Under the pieces are notes generated by a model that worked only from the letters and a program-made list of their open reading frames with translations, did no database searches and had not been told where the DNA came from. A DNA stretch of 35,192 nucleotides from CAYZXT01 sp964482515 (GTDB taxonomy: Bacteria; Elusimicrobiota; Elusimicrobia; FEN-1173), in NCBI GenBank assembly GCA_964482515.1, contig CAYZXT010000027.1, positions 1 to 35,192 of the forward strand, in the 5' to 3' direction. Position 1 is the stretch's first letter; the number at the start of each line of letters is the position of its first letter. Positions 15,760 to 25,358 of the stretch are shown one piece after another. The translations under genes were made by a program, and so were the position numbers.

Positions 15760-16500
15760 TTAAGCTTGGACTTGGGAGAGGAGCTTCTGCTGGGCGTCGA
15801 GGGTTTCTTTGACGGTCAGCTGTCCCGGCGCCGTGGCCCGGCGGACCGCGGCGTAGGTGAGGCAGGACCCATGCAGGAACCCTTCGATGCGGCTGGAAGC
15901 GCCGAGGGCGCCCATGGCCGTGTAGGTCCGGTGGCGGACCGGCGCGTTGCGGCAGCAATCCATCAGACGGGCGACGTCGGTGATATGGTGGGGCGTCACC
16001 GCCACTTTAAGGATGTCGCCCTCCAGCCGGGCGGCCTTCCGGGCCAGATTCTTCAGGACCATGTCGGGCGGCGTACGTTTGAAATTGTGGTACGAAAGGA
16101 TGACGGACCGCTTGCGCTTGTGGGCCTCGAACACCACGTGGCGGTTGATGTCGTCGGCGCTCAATTCCACGTCCACCAAATCCACCTCGGTCAATCCCGC
16201 GCGGAAAAGGTTCAACCGGTCCAGCTCGCTGAACCCGCCCGGCAAATGTCCGCCTTCGGCGCGGGACCGCAGCGTCAAAATGAGGGGCCGGCGAAACTTC
16301 AGCATTTCCTCAAGCACGTCCCGCAAGGGCTCGGGGCGCAGGACCTTCCTCGGAAAACCGTCCGCCCGTATCTCCAGGGCGTGGGCGCCCATCTTCACGG
16401 CGGCGCGGGCGTCGGCGGTCAAATGGAGAAAATCGTCGAGGGCGGCCACGACCAAAGGACGGCGGCCCAAACCGTTAAGAGGGCTGCGACGGGAACTCAC
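15760..16500 (-). CDS. aroD: Type I 3-dehydroquinate dehydratase
   Basis: 246 residues, the family's usual length. It dehydrates 3-dehydroquinate to 3-dehydroshikimate in the shikimate pathway through a Schiff base. Visible motifs are ALEIRADGF (41-49), LTLRSRAEGG (75-84), catalytic base H138 in SYHNF, Schiff-base lysine K165 in ILKVAV, and the C-terminal MGALGASSR and GSCLTYA loops. The start is GTG at 16500 without a ribosome-binding site, overlapping the stop of a 24-codon upstream ORF (GTGA), which points to coupling. No other shikimate gene is nearby. The 57 bp between aroD and the radical SAM gene hold a GC-rich stretch and the radical SAM -10 box. Confidence 0.93.
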   Translation of the reverse strand: MSSRRSPLNGLGRRPLVVAALDDFLHLTADARAAVKMGAHALEIRADGFPRKVLRPEPLRDVLEEMLKFRRPLILTLRSRAEGGHLPGGFSELDRLNLFRAGLTEVDLVDVELSADDINRHVVFEAHKRKRSVILSYHNFKRTPPDMVLKNLARKAARLEGDILKVAVTPHHITDVARLMDCCRNAPVRHRTYTAMGALGASSRIEGFLHGSCLTYAAVRRATAPGQLTVKETLDAQQKLLSQVQA

Positions 16501-16571
16501 GTGGATTGATTGCCGGGCCGGAGAGGGACCGGTGGCGGTTCGAGGTCGGGCGAGGAAAACGTTGCTGGCAT
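16497..16571 (-). CDS. Putative 24-residue leader peptide ahead of aroD
   Basis: A 24-codon ORF starts at ATG 16571, exactly 6 nt after a TATAAT box, and its TGA overlaps the aroD GTG in a GTGA arrangement. The peptide contains LEPPPVPLRPG. Three consecutive prolines slow ribosomes that lack EF-P help. Only one aromatic residue is present, so classical aromatic-amino-acid attenuation is unlikely. The reading frame is open further upstream, but that part lies across the palindromic repeat and upstream of the promoter. It could instead be a chance ORF within the aroD leader. Confidence 0.45.
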   Translation of the reverse strand: MPATFSSPDLEPPPVPLRPGNQST

Positions 16572-16577
16572 GGCAGG

Positions 16578-16586
16578 ATTATAACA
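16578..16586 (-). promoter_or_regulatory. Extended -10 promoter of the aroD unit
   Basis: The minus strand reads TG-T-TATAAT, a perfect extended -10 element. No good -35 hexamer is needed or seen. The expected start site coincides with the ATG of the leader ORF at 16571. Confidence 0.55.
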
Positions 16587-16631
16587 ACTGGACGCGGCGG
16601 ATGAAAGGGCCGGGAAATATTTTTTATCAAT

Positions 16632-16709
16632 CGTCATTCCGGCACGCCTCTGGCCGGAATCCATGATTTCAATAGCATGGATCCCGGATAAAAACATTCC
16701 GGGATGACG
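16632..16709. repeat. Dispersed palindromic repeat, copy 2 (intergenic, porV side)
   Basis: Same layout as the copy at 6581-6649. The CGTCATTCCGG end is followed by hairpin 1, pairing ATTCCGGC (16636-16643) with GCCGGAAT (16653-16660), and hairpin 2, pairing ATCCCGG (16681-16687) with CCGGGAT (16699-16705), then TGACG. It lies just after the stop of the PorV-like gene, where it could protect the 3' end of the surface operon's mRNA. No U-tract follows on the minus strand, so it is not an ordinary intrinsic terminator. Confidence 0.85.
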
Positions 16710-16728
16710 GCAAACAGTAAAATCAATT

Positions 16729-17727
16729 TTAGAATTTGACTAGGAAGGCGTAGCGGAACGTGTTGCCCAAAATCCCGTAGGGGACCCACGCCATGTCGAA
16801 GGAAACGTTCCTCCAGGAAAGGCCCATGCCGAAGGAAACGCCGGTCAAGCCGGACGTGGGGTCGGTGTTCGCGGTGTTGTACCCGCCGCGCAGCGAGCCC
16901 GCCATCTGCCAAGCCAGCGGCTGGCGGAATTCCGCGCCGGCGCCGTACTGCGCGCTGTTGTCGCGGGGCTGGCGCACGTCGAGGCCGAGCGTCAGCTTGT
17001 CCTTGAGGGTTTTGTAACCGGCGCCCACGGACACCGTCATGGGCAGCGGATCGCTCTCGTCCACGAACTTCACCTTGGAGCCGAGATGGCGGACAGACGC
17101 GCCCAAGGTCAATTTATTGACGGGCGTTTTCCAAAGCAATCCGGCGTCGCCCGCCACGGCCGAGGCGGAAACCGTGTCGATCTTCTGGCGGATCGACGTC
17201 ACGTTCACGCCGGCGGACAGTTTGTCGCCCAGCCCGAGGGCGTAGGACAGCGTGTAAGCGCTGTCCATGGAATCGAAGGTCGCGTCGGGCGCGAAGGTGT
17301 CGCCGGCCCGGCGGTCGATCTTATCGACGGTCAGCGACGTCATGCTGACGCCGAGGGTCCCGAAGCGGAACGGATAGGCCGCGGCCAGGAACGCGAAATT
17401 GGACGCCTGCAGCCACTGCGTGTGCATCGCCGTAAACGCGGGAGACTCCAATCGGCTCAAACCGGCCGGGTTCCAGGCCACGGCGTTGATGTCGTCCGCC
17501 ACGCCCGTGAACGCCTCGCCCATGGCAACGGGCCGCGCTCCGGCGCCGATCTTCAGGAATTGCGCCCCCGAAGTCCCGACGTTTTTATTGGCCGCGAAAA
17601 GGTTCACCGCGCCGAAGAGAAGGACGACCGCCACCGCGGCCGCCAAGGACCAGCGCATCGCCATATCCTCGGCGGTGGCCAGCGCCTTCGTCTGCATCAT
17701 CTTATGTGTTTCTCGACGGGAGATCAT
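16729..17727 (-). CDS. PorV/PorQ-family outer-membrane beta-barrel protein
   Basis: 332 residues from the ATG at 17727, which overlaps the stop of the giant gene (ATGA). Later ATGs at 17700 and 17658 are possible and would leave a shorter n-region before the signal core (LAAAVAVVLLFGAVNLFA). The mature part begins with the family signature GTSGAQFLKIGAGARPVAMGEAFTGVADDINAVAWNPAGL (residues about 53-90), shown here only as position and key words: GARPVAMGEAF and WNPAGL. Alternating beta-strands follow, and the protein ends RYAFLVKF with a terminal Phe suited to BAM insertion. In Bacteroidetes, PorV shuttles type IX cargo from the translocon to the surface attachment complex. Being translationally coupled to a giant protein with a sorting-like C-terminus suggests a similar role here; that is inference. 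Confidence 0.85.
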   Translation of the reverse strand: MISRRETHKMMQTKALATAEDMAMRWSLAAAVAVVLLFGAVNLFAANKNVGTSGAQFLKIGAGARPVAMGEAFTGVADDINAVAWNPAGLSRLESPAFTAMHTQWLQASNFAFLAAAYPFRFGTLGVSMTSLTVDKIDRRAGDTFAPDATFDSMDSAYTLSYALGLGDKLSAGVNVTSIRQKIDTVSASAVAGDAGLLWKTPVNKLTLGASVRHLGSKVKFVDESDPLPMTVSVGAGYKTLKDKLTLGLDVRQPRDNSAQYGAGAEFRQPLAWQMAGSLRGGYNTANTDPTSGLTGVSFGMGLSWRNVSFDMAWVPYGILGNTFRYAFLVKF

Positions 17728-20700
17728 TTGATCACCGCCATCTTGAAGAATTTCTCTTCGCCGCCGTTCAAAGTCATCCGCGCCAGGTACACGCCCGAAG
17801 CGACGTTCTTGCCGCCGTCGTTTTTCCCGTCCCATTCGAGGTAGTAATAAGCGCCGCCCGTGGGCGAATCATTGACGATCGTCCGGACCAGTTCGCCCAC
17901 CATGGTGTAGATTTCGATCTTCACGGTACCGGTCTTCCCGACGGGCAGGGCGTACTTGATCATCGTCCCGGAGATGGTCTGCGTCGGCGCGCTGGGCGCG
18001 TTGCTGAGGGCGACGGTCTTGGTCTTGAGGTTGAAGGGGTTCGGGAAGTTGTAGACGATGATTTCCCGCCCGGTGTAGTCGTTGGCGCCGACCACCGGCG
18101 CGTTGTTCTGCAGGACCACGAAGGTGGACGCGTGGTTCACGGCCACCGTGATGGTCTTGTTCTTCGTGTCGAGCACGCGCTTGTTCGCTTCCAGCAGGAA
18201 GACGTTGTTGCCGGGATCGAAATAGTACACGTTGATCTTGCTTGGATCGGCCACCGTGGCGTCGTAGTGCAGGGTGAGGAGCGCGTCTTTCTTCAAAGTG
18301 TGGCTGATGCCGGCCGGGAGCAACACCTCGTAGAAGTCGCTGAAGGGCGACACGGCCGGGGCCAGGTTCACCGCCTTGAAAAGGCTTGCCGAGGGATAGG
18401 CCGCCGGTCCGAGACGCTGCGCCGCGCCCATCACGCCCTGGGCCCGCGCCGCGGGAGCCGCCGCCGGGGCAGCACCGGACAGATCGTTCAGGGAAGTCGC
18501 GCTCAACAGTATGACTTCCACGCGTGACGAGCGGTCCACGTCAAAGCTGCCGGAGCTGAAGCTTTCCCCCATGGGAATGCCTTCCATCTTGGCGTTACCA
18601 CCCGTGGCGTTGGCGATGCTCACGCGCCTCATGCGGCCGACTCCGCCGTAAATCTGAAACTCCTTGTCGAAGGTGAAGTTGGCCCCGCTTAGGCTGTCCG
18701 GATCCACGACGATGCTGGTGAATCGCAGGCGGACTTTGAAGCTCGACTCGTTGGCCGGAATGTCGTAAACCATGTTGATGGTGTCACGGGAAGAGTTGAT
18801 ACTGGAGCTCGAAATCGTCCCCCGTCCGGAGGTCAACGTGAGAATTTGGTTCAGATCGCTGTCGCTTGGCGTAAGGTTTCGCAGCTTATGAGTGCTGAAA
18901 AACCGCACAGAGACATGGTTGCCGGTTCGGCTCTGGGTGACGAAGACCGTGGGCGACGCCGGGCGGAAGACTAAGTTGAGGGTTCTGTCCTCCGTCGTGG
19001 TGGAGAAGCGAATGCCCGTCTTTAACTCCATGATGTCATCGCTATCCGAAATTGCTATCAAACTGTAATCTACCCCTGTTTTGAAACCCGTGATGGAATA
19101 GCCTGAAATAATGTTTGTGTCGCTGTTCGCGTCTACCGTCCCGAAGACAAACTCCTGGAAATCGTCGTCGACGCCCACCACCATGTTCATCTCGCTTGTG
19201 CTCGGGCCGGAGCCGTCGGGTTTGGTGATCGTGCCTTTCAGGGATGCGCCTCGTCGCAGCGTGATCGTTCCAGCGTTGTTCTCTCCCGCAGCCACGATAA
19301 GATTCTTGGACCCCATGGAGTAGCCAAGCGATAGGGCCTTGATCTCGTATGATCCGGGAGCCAAGGAATCGATGCGGAAATTCCCCATGGAATCGGTCGC
19401 CTCCTCGATCTCGCCGAGCGGATCGTCATCCATGGGGGCGCCTTGCCGGTGCAGCACCACTTCGGCCCGCCGATCGCGCATTTCGCCCCGCCCGTTGAAG
19501 ACTTCCTCAAGCGGACCGCCGTCCTCTGTGATCACTTTCCCCGACAAGACAGCGTTGGCCTCCGTCAGTTGGAAGTTGACGCTCTCACGCTGGCTCTGGT
19601 CTTCCAAATCCACCATCAAGATTTTTTCCTCTCCGTATTTCTTTCCGACCAGTTTTCCGAAGATGCTGCCGGATTCAAAACGCGGCGCCGCCACGACCGA
19701 GTAATAGCGCTTCTCCCGGTCCGCTCCGAGGATGCTATATTTCCCCTCCTTGTCCGTGAAGGCCTCCACCCTAAGCTGGTGGTTCTTTCCTCCGTCGGTC
19801 ACCGCGGGGAAGGCCTCGACGCGTATGTTGGAGAGAGGGGTTCCCGCCGTGTCGGTGACGACTCCGGAAATCGACGAACCCGCCGTAAGGTCGATGACGC
19901 CCAAATCCACGATCTGGCCTTCCGACACCCGGATGCCGGATTTCACCACGGGCGTGTAGGCCTTTTGGCCCTTGGCGATGGCTTGCGCGCCAACCTCTTC
20001 CATTCCCCGGAAGTAAACGTCATAGGTGGTCCCGGGAATGGCGCGGTAAATGGTGAACTGACCGGTTGCCGATGAAATGGCGGGGCCGGCATCTCCCCAT
20101 TGGGCCTGGACATAGCCGCCGGGGACCCAAGGCTTCGCCTCCGCTCCGATCTCGAACCGGGAGGGAAGGAACTGTGTCTTGTTTTGGTAAGTAATCAGCG
20201 TGCCGGAATCCTTGTCCCGGAGCTTGCCGACGATCGATCCCCCCAAGAGAAGGTCGATGTCCTGCGACACGTTCGCGTTTCTTCCCACGGAAATCCGCTT
20301 CGTCTGCGCAACGTATTTGGGGGCCCTCATGCCCGGGCCCTCCATCTCGCTCAACTCAAAGGAATAATCCCCCTCAGCGATATGGGACAATCGATATTCG
20401 CCGGAGGCATTGGCCGTAATCACCTGGGTCGTGAAGATGGATAGATTATCCGCCCTCCGGAAAGTAAGGTTGAACGTCCTGGAATCCGACGTCCCGTCCG
20501 GACGCCTCAAAGTGCCGGAGACCTCCACGCCATTGGAAACCGAAAGCTGAACGTCGGAGACGCTCGCATTATCGATGAAAACCACTTTGTCGGTGGCCGC
20601 CAATTCAGGCAGGGCCTCCGGCCTCGGCCAGCATTCCGAGCAGGAGGGAGGATTCAGATCTTCCTGCACGCGCAGCAGGTACATGCCCGGTAGGAGCCCG

Positions 20701-23700
20701 GTCAAGGTGAAGGTTGCCCCGGTTTGGCCGGCCACGGGCACAGACTGCACGGCTTGATAAGGCGTGACGCTCTGCCACGAATTCTCCGGCAACGGGAAGG
20801 AGTACGCTTGAACTATGGGGGCGGTCCCCACGAAAGTTTTAAAACCGGCGGCTGAACTCACCGTCACGCTCCAGGGTTGGGGAAGCACGATGTTTCCGTC
20901 GAAAGAAATGGACCCGGATATCGCGTATGTCGTGTCTCGGAAATCGAGGGAGACTCTCTCCGTGGCGCCGTTTGTAACCGGCACCCCGATGGTGCGACGC
21001 AGGCCGCGACCCGGGTTATTATTACTGACGGTGATCCTGTAAAGTCCTGTCCCGAGTCCGGTTGTGGTCATGGGATTGGACGTAAAAGACCCGCTGCGCG
21101 AGCTGAAATCCCATCCCTGCTCCTTTTCAATACTATAGCGGACCAAGGCCGGATCGTCCCCCGTCGGCAAGAGGGCCGTAATCTCGATTGCCCCCGTCAA
21201 CGCCTTCAAGACGATGTTCCTCTCGACATTTTCACCGGAAAGGCTCACACGCATCTCGCCGGGCGGATCAAGCTCGAAGCCCGGCACCCACGTATTGAGG
21301 TTATATACGCCGTTCTCCAGACCGGTGATGGAGTAGGTGCTTGAGGTGACGTCGTTGCGCGTTTTCAGCATTATTTCCGTCCAACCGTTCTGGTAACTCG
21401 CGGGAGACCACGCGTTCAGGTTGAGCCGGACCCAGCCGTTTTGGGCGTTCTGCATCTGAGTGCTGTCCCCGACGATCGTGAGCGTCCCGAAAATTTTCTG
21501 CCCTTCTGTGAAACCCGAAAAATCTTTCCCGGTGACGTCCGACGAACCCATAGTGAGTGGAAGCTGCTTGCTCTTCATCCCTTGCGGCCGCGCCGTGATG
21601 ACCCATTCCCCCGGTTCGACCCCGTAAAGTGTGTAGGAGGCGCTGTTATTTCCTTGGTTGATCCAAGCGCCGGCCCATTTAGAACTCTGGCTCTCGGAAG
21701 TTTTTCGCGCCTCAATGTTCACATTTTGGCCGAAGGAACCTGCGGGCATCGGCAGGGTCACCGTGCCGCTGACGTTGGCTCGGCGGACGATGTTTGTGGA
21801 CGCGTAAATGATTTCCTTGATCCCGCTGGCAGGTGAGGTAATCCCCTCCTTGCGGATGCTTCCGTAGCCTGGAAGGAATAGTTCCACGTTGAATACCTTG
21901 TTCGCCGAAACGCTGACGTCGGTGTAGGTGGTGAAGGCCACGTCTTGCGAATAGGCCCCGTTGTCGGAGGTCGCCGAGCTGTAATGGAAGTGCACGTTCC
22001 CCCAGGCTTGTTCCGACCAATCCTGGGTATAAATATTCAGATTCCCCATCATTTCCGGATCCTCATCACCGGTCTCGCGAGTGGCCAGGATACGGAACGT
22101 CACGCCAGGTTGCAGTTCCACATCCCCCAAAGACTGCCCCGCAAGCACATTTTCTCGCTTTAACGGGGAATATCCCGCGCGTTCGATCTGCACCGTATAA
22201 AAGGTTCCGCTCCGTAACCCGCTCAAGATGAAATTCCCGTTATCGTCGGTCTCGGTGAATCCTCCTCCGCCCGTCCCCCATGCGTTTACCCTTGCGCGGG
22301 AAATTGGATTCAATGTCCCGGCGTCCAGGACGCGCCCGGTAATCTGGATGGAATCCACCACGATATTCAACGTCGTTCCATAAGCGAATCCGCCGCCCGA
22401 TAACTGAAGTCTGGCATAGTACGGCCCCGCGGGCACGACGCGTCCGTTCTGGTTGCGTCCATCCCAAAACACTTGGTCCCCCCCCGTCCCGGACGTACTG
22501 TTTGGATTGTACGTGCCCATGTAGAACTGCCGGACCCAACTCGCTGTGGAGAAATTGACGCCCGAGGAAATGATGACCTCCCAGCCGTATCCCTGTGGAG
22601 GCGTCGCGCGGATGACCGCGGCTTCGTCGATCCCGTCGTAGTTCGGGGTGATCGTCACCGACGTCGCGTTGGAGAAGGTCGCCTGGGAGTCGGTCCGCAT
22701 TTGGACGTTGGTGAAATTCGTTCCCGGCGGTAGGACCTCAAATTCATACCAAGCGTTGCGGCCCTGGCCTACGGCGGGATAATCCTGGACCCACGTTTCG
22801 AGCCTTACTCTTCCGACCCTATTGGTTTTGAAGCGGAAAGGGAGGGAGCGTGGCTGTCCGCTTTGAACAAACACGGCCTCTTGCGGGGGAAAAGTAGAAT
22901 CCGTGGACACCCAAAAATCCGTTCCATTCGTCAAGGATTCATAGTTCGGGGACATCGAATATGCCGTCAGCGTCGCGGCAATGTCCGCGGGCGCCGCCAC
23001 AGGGGCGTTGAATTTGTTCGTGGTCTCCAAAAACAATTCCCCTGAGGGACTCCCGGATGAAATCATTTGGTAGGACGTCCCCGAATTGTTCCTGATGCGG
23101 AGCATTTCCGGCAGGTTGGTCAGGTCTTCAAAAGTCCAGTTTGAGTTTCCGCCCAGGTCCGCGCTGCCCGCGCCCGTAGGCTGCAAGGTTTTGTCGGTGG
23201 CGTGGCAATCCCTCGCCGAGACATTCATCAATGTGGCGGCCGCATCCGATTTGACTTTGAGATAGAACGGACTCCCGGAAGTCGAAGATTGGAGTTGGAT
23301 CGGGGTCCCGTTCGCCGAACTGAAGAGGGTCAATCCTGAATTGATTGCGAAGGTCGAGCCGCTCCGGAAATTAAGGGAAGCCCCCGTCCCTTCCACCTTA
23401 AGCCACGCTGCCGTCGAGACGCCTGTCCCCGTAAAACTCACCGGCAGCATCGTCTCTATCCTCAACGTATCAATCACTGAATTGGAGAAGTTTAGGGACT
23501 GCGCCAAAGTGCCGGAGACGGCGATGGTGCTCGCGGTGGCGTTGAAAATACCTCCAGTGTGGGTCCATGACCCGCTGAGCCGCAACAGCCCGTTTTGCAG
23601 GGTCAGGCTGCCGCCGGACAGCTTGACTGTATTCACCCGGATTTCGTTGATGGCTCCGAGGTTCAGGACAACGTTCCCGCCTTGTATTTCGATCGTGTCC

Positions 23701-25358
23701 ACATTCAAATTAGAGGACAAGGTCAGGGTCGCGTCGGCCGTGAAGACGATTTTTGACATGGTTGTACCGATATCCCATGTGCAGGCTTGGTTGGACAATT
23801 CCGTGAAGAGGATCGTATCCCCTCCGATGGGGACCGACGCCGCGGCGCCGTATTGATCCTGCCATTGGCCGCCGGAAGAAGAGGCGGGCGAGCCCGCGGC
23901 CCAATACTTTCCTGCCCCGGCCGTCAGGGGCGCGCTGGAGATCCGCATCGCGTAGATATCGCGCTTCATCGCGCCCGCGTCCCGGTCGTCCATCCAGGCG
24001 ATGACCGCATCCTGAGCGCCGCTATAATTGAAACGGGTGATAGCGGGGCTGAGTCGCTTTGTTTCAGGGATGTCCCTCGCGACATAGTCCTGACCGGAGG
24101 CGACAACAAATGTCGTATTGCCCGAAGTGAGGTCGATGTGCTGAACATAAACACCGGGCCGCACCGAGAGGCGGGAATCCTGCCACGCCACGTAGACCCT
24201 ATCTGGAAGAACCGTCAGGGACGGCCCTGGCCCCTCGACGATCTGAGTAGATACCTGCACCCCGTTTGCCACCCAAGCGGCCGAGCCGTTTGTTCCCATT
24301 TTTTGGGCGTAAACCATCGGGGAATTTATTCCGTTACGGGTGTCGAACCAAGCCGCGACAAACCCGCCCGGAAAAGCCTCCATTTTGACCAGGGATTCAC
24401 TGTTCGTCGCATCCGCCAGAATATTTCCATCCGCTCCCCAATCCGCGCTGTATATATCTCCATTGACATTGAAGCGGGCCGCGCGAAGACTGGTTCCTCC
24501 CACCGCGCCGGAGCGTTTATCAGACCAGGCGACGAAGGCCCCGCCGTTCTCGTCCGCGACAGCCTTCAGGTCTTCCAGGCCCTGGTCACCGTCCAACGTG
24601 AAAAGCGGGGTCTTTGCCCAACTGAGGGTTAAATTTTGGTCATAGCGAAAGGCATTCAGCTCATAGTTGTCGCCCGAATAGTCGGAATAAAAAACGATGA
24701 TCCCGCCGTTGCTCGGGACGGCCGTTATCTGACCGCTCGCGGATTGCAGGTTCGGACGGACGACTTCCGCGGAGATCCCCATGGTCGACGACACCTTCCT
24801 CACACGGAGACTCCTCGTTGCGTCGTCAACGTAAACGAAGATCGCCCCCCCATCACCCGAAGGAACGCCTACCGCGCTTTTATTGCCGGTGTCGGTATTC
24901 CCGGCGATATGAAGGCCGGTGGTCTGGTTCGACATCCATAGCCCCGATGCAATATACCCGGCGCTATCCAACCTTTGCGCGTAAATATCTTTGCCAGTGG
25001 TGCGATCGTCCGACCACATAACGATCACTCCACCTTGAAGGTCGCTGAAGGCCGCTAAATTGCTTTTGTTCGAAGCATAGCTGCACACTGTGATCATCTG
25101 TTCGCTGCCATTGCCCCTGATCAATTTCGCGTTAACTTGAGTGTCGACTGTGATGGAGCTTAGCCAGATGATGAAAACGTCCCCGTTGTTTCCGGCCACG
25201 ACCTTCGGCTCGTAGTCGTCCGCTGCCTGGCTCGTGATCAGTTTCCCTTCGGCTGGCTGCCACAGACGGTCCGCCAGGACGGGCGCGGCCATGAATAGGG
25301 CCAGGCCCAATCCGATAACGTAGGAAGCAAAAGCATGTCGATGGCGATCAATATTCAT
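17724..25358 (-). CDS. Giant secreted surface protein (propeller-like repeats, carboxypeptidase-regulatory-like repeats, FlgD-like C-terminus)
   Basis: 2544 residues from ATG 25358; an in-frame TTG at 25370 is less likely. The signal peptide covers residues 1-30. Residues about 45-470 hold eight repeats of about 55 residues with the pattern GG-x-VAW-x-D-x-R and then IYAQ-like strands (for example GGVIVMWSDDR, GGAFVAWSDKR, DAVIAWMDDR), suggesting an eight-bladed propeller. Residues about 475-750 look like a parallel beta-helix with many short Leu/Val/Asn strands. About 900-990 is an internal FlgD-like Ig domain (TITPNYDGIDE; WDGRNQNGRVVPAGPYYAR). From about 1000 to 2050 there are many carboxypeptidase-regulatory-like domains (ITGRVLDAGTLNPISRARV; ISGVVTDTAGTPLSNIRV). 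An Ala/Pro-rich linker lies near 2295-2320. The C-terminus (about 2433-2543) has YNFPNPFN, WDGKNDGGKNVASGVYLAR and FFKMAVIK, as in FlgD-Ig/type A sorting tails. It is coupled to genes on both sides. Confidence 0.9.
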   Translation of the reverse strand: MNIDRHRHAFASYVIGLGLALFMAAPVLADRLWQPAEGKLITSQAADDYEPKVVAGNNGDVFIIWLSSITVDTQVNAKLIRGNGSEQMITVCSYASNKSNLAAFSDLQGGVIVMWSDDRTTGKDIYAQRLDSAGYIASGLWMSNQTTGLHIAGNTDTGNKSAVGVPSGDGGAIFVYVDDATRSLRVRKVSSTMGISAEVVRPNLQSASGQITAVPSNGGIIVFYSDYSGDNYELNAFRYDQNLTLSWAKTPLFTLDGDQGLEDLKAVADENGGAFVAWSDKRSGAVGGTSLRAARFNVNGDIYSADWGADGNILADATNSESLVKMEAFPGGFVAAWFDTRNGINSPMVYAQKMGTNGSAAWVANGVQVSTQIVEGPGPSLTVLPDRVYVAWQDSRLSVRPGVYVQHIDLTSGNTTFVVASGQDYVARDIPETKRLSPAITRFNYSGAQDAVIAWMDDRDAGAMKRDIYAMRISSAPLTAGAGKYWAAGSPASSSGGQWQDQYGAAASVPIGGDTILFTELSNQACTWDIGTTMSKIVFTADATLTLSSNLNVDTIEIQGGNVVLNLGAINEIRVNTVKLSGGSLTLQNGLLRLSGSWTHTGGIFNATASTIAVSGTLAQSLNFSNSVIDTLRIETMLPVSFTGTGVSTAAWLKVEGTGASLNFRSGSTFAINSGLTLFSSANGTPIQLQSSTSGSPFYLKVKSDAAATLMNVSARDCHATDKTLQPTGAGSADLGGNSNWTFEDLTNLPEMLRIRNNSGTSYQMISSGSPSGELFLETTNKFNAPVAAPADIAATLTAYSMSPNYESLTNGTDFWVSTDSTFPPQEAVFVQSGQPRSLPFRFKTNRVGRVRLETWVQDYPAVGQGRNAWYEFEVLPPGTNFTNVQMRTDSQATFSNATSVTITPNYDGIDEAAVIRATPPQGYGWEVIISSGVNFSTASWVRQFYMGTYNPNSTSGTGGDQVFWDGRNQNGRVVPAGPYYARLQLSGGGFAYGTTLNIVVDSIQITGRVLDAGTLNPISRARVNAWGTGGGGFTETDDNGNFILSGLRSGTFYTVQIERAGYSPLKRENVLAGQSLGDVELQPGVTFRILATRETGDEDPEMMGNLNIYTQDWSEQAWGNVHFHYSSATSDNGAYSQDVAFTTYTDVSVSANKVFNVELFLPGYGSIRKEGITSPASGIKEIIYASTNIVRRANVSGTVTLPMPAGSFGQNVNIEARKTSESQSSKWAGAWINQGNNSASYTLYGVEPGEWVITARPQGMKSKQLPLTMGSSDVTGKDFSGFTEGQKIFGTLTIVGDSTQMQNAQNGWVRLNLNAWSPASYQNGWTEIMLKTRNDVTSSTYSITGLENGVYNLNTWVPGFELDPPGEMRVSLSGENVERNIVLKALTGAIEITALLPTGDDPALVRYSIEKEQGWDFSSRSGSFTSNPMTTTGLGTGLYRITVSNNNPGRGLRRTIGVPVTNGATERVSLDFRDTTYAISGSISFDGNIVLPQPWSVTVSSAAGFKTFVGTAPIVQAYSFPLPENSWQSVTPYQAVQSVPVAGQTGATFTLTGLLPGMYLLRVQEDLNPPSCSECWPRPEALPELAATDKVVFIDNASVSDVQLSVSNGVEVSGTLRRPDGTSDSRTFNLTFRRADNLSIFTTQVITANASGEYRLSHIAEGDYSFELSEMEGPGMRAPKYVAQTKRISVGRNANVSQDIDLLLGGSIVGKLRDKDSGTLITYQNKTQFLPSRFEIGAEAKPWVPGGYVQAQWGDAGPAISSATGQFTIYRAIPGTTYDVYFRGMEEVGAQAIAKGQKAYTPVVKSGIRVSEGQIVDLGVIDLTAGSSISGVVTDTAGTPLSNIRVEAFPAVTDGGKNHQLRVEAFTDKEGKYSILGADREKRYYSVVAAPRFESGSIFGKLVGKKYGEEKILMVDLEDQSQRESVNFQLTEANAVLSGKVITEDGGPLEEVFNGRGEMRDRRAEVVLHRQGAPMDDDPLGEIEEATDSMGNFRIDSLAPGSYEIKALSLGYSMGSKNLIVAAGENNAGTITLRRGASLKGTITKPDGSGPSTSEMNMVVGVDDDFQEFVFGTVDANSDTNIISGYSITGFKTGVDYSLIAISDSDDIMELKTGIRFSTTTEDRTLNLVFRPASPTVFVTQSRTGNHVSVRFFSTHKLRNLTPSDSDLNQILTLTSGRGTISSSSINSSRDTINMVYDIPANESSFKVRLRFTSIVVDPDSLSGANFTFDKEFQIYGGVGRMRRVSIANATGGNAKMEGIPMGESFSSGSFDVDRSSRVEVILLSATSLNDLSGAAPAAAPAARAQGVMGAAQRLGPAAYPSASLFKAVNLAPAVSPFSDFYEVLLPAGISHTLKKDALLTLHYDATVADPSKINVYYFDPGNNVFLLEANKRVLDTKNKTITVAVNHASTFVVLQNNAPVVGANDYTGREIIVYNFPNPFNLKTKTVALSNAPSAPTQTISGTMIKYALPVGKTGTVKIEIYTMVGELVRTIVNDSPTGGAYYYLEWDGKNDGGKNVASGVYLARMTLNGGEEKFFKMAVIK

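Noticed and set aside
14920..16509. A 529-codon open frame on the plus strand opposite the radical SAM and aroD genes
   Set aside because: The opposite strand encodes two proteins with intact catalytic motifs; this frame has none.
16572..16697. Longer version of the ORF ahead of aroD
   Set aside because: Its upstream codons lie across the palindromic repeat and upstream of the extended -10 promoter, so they would not be transcribed from it.
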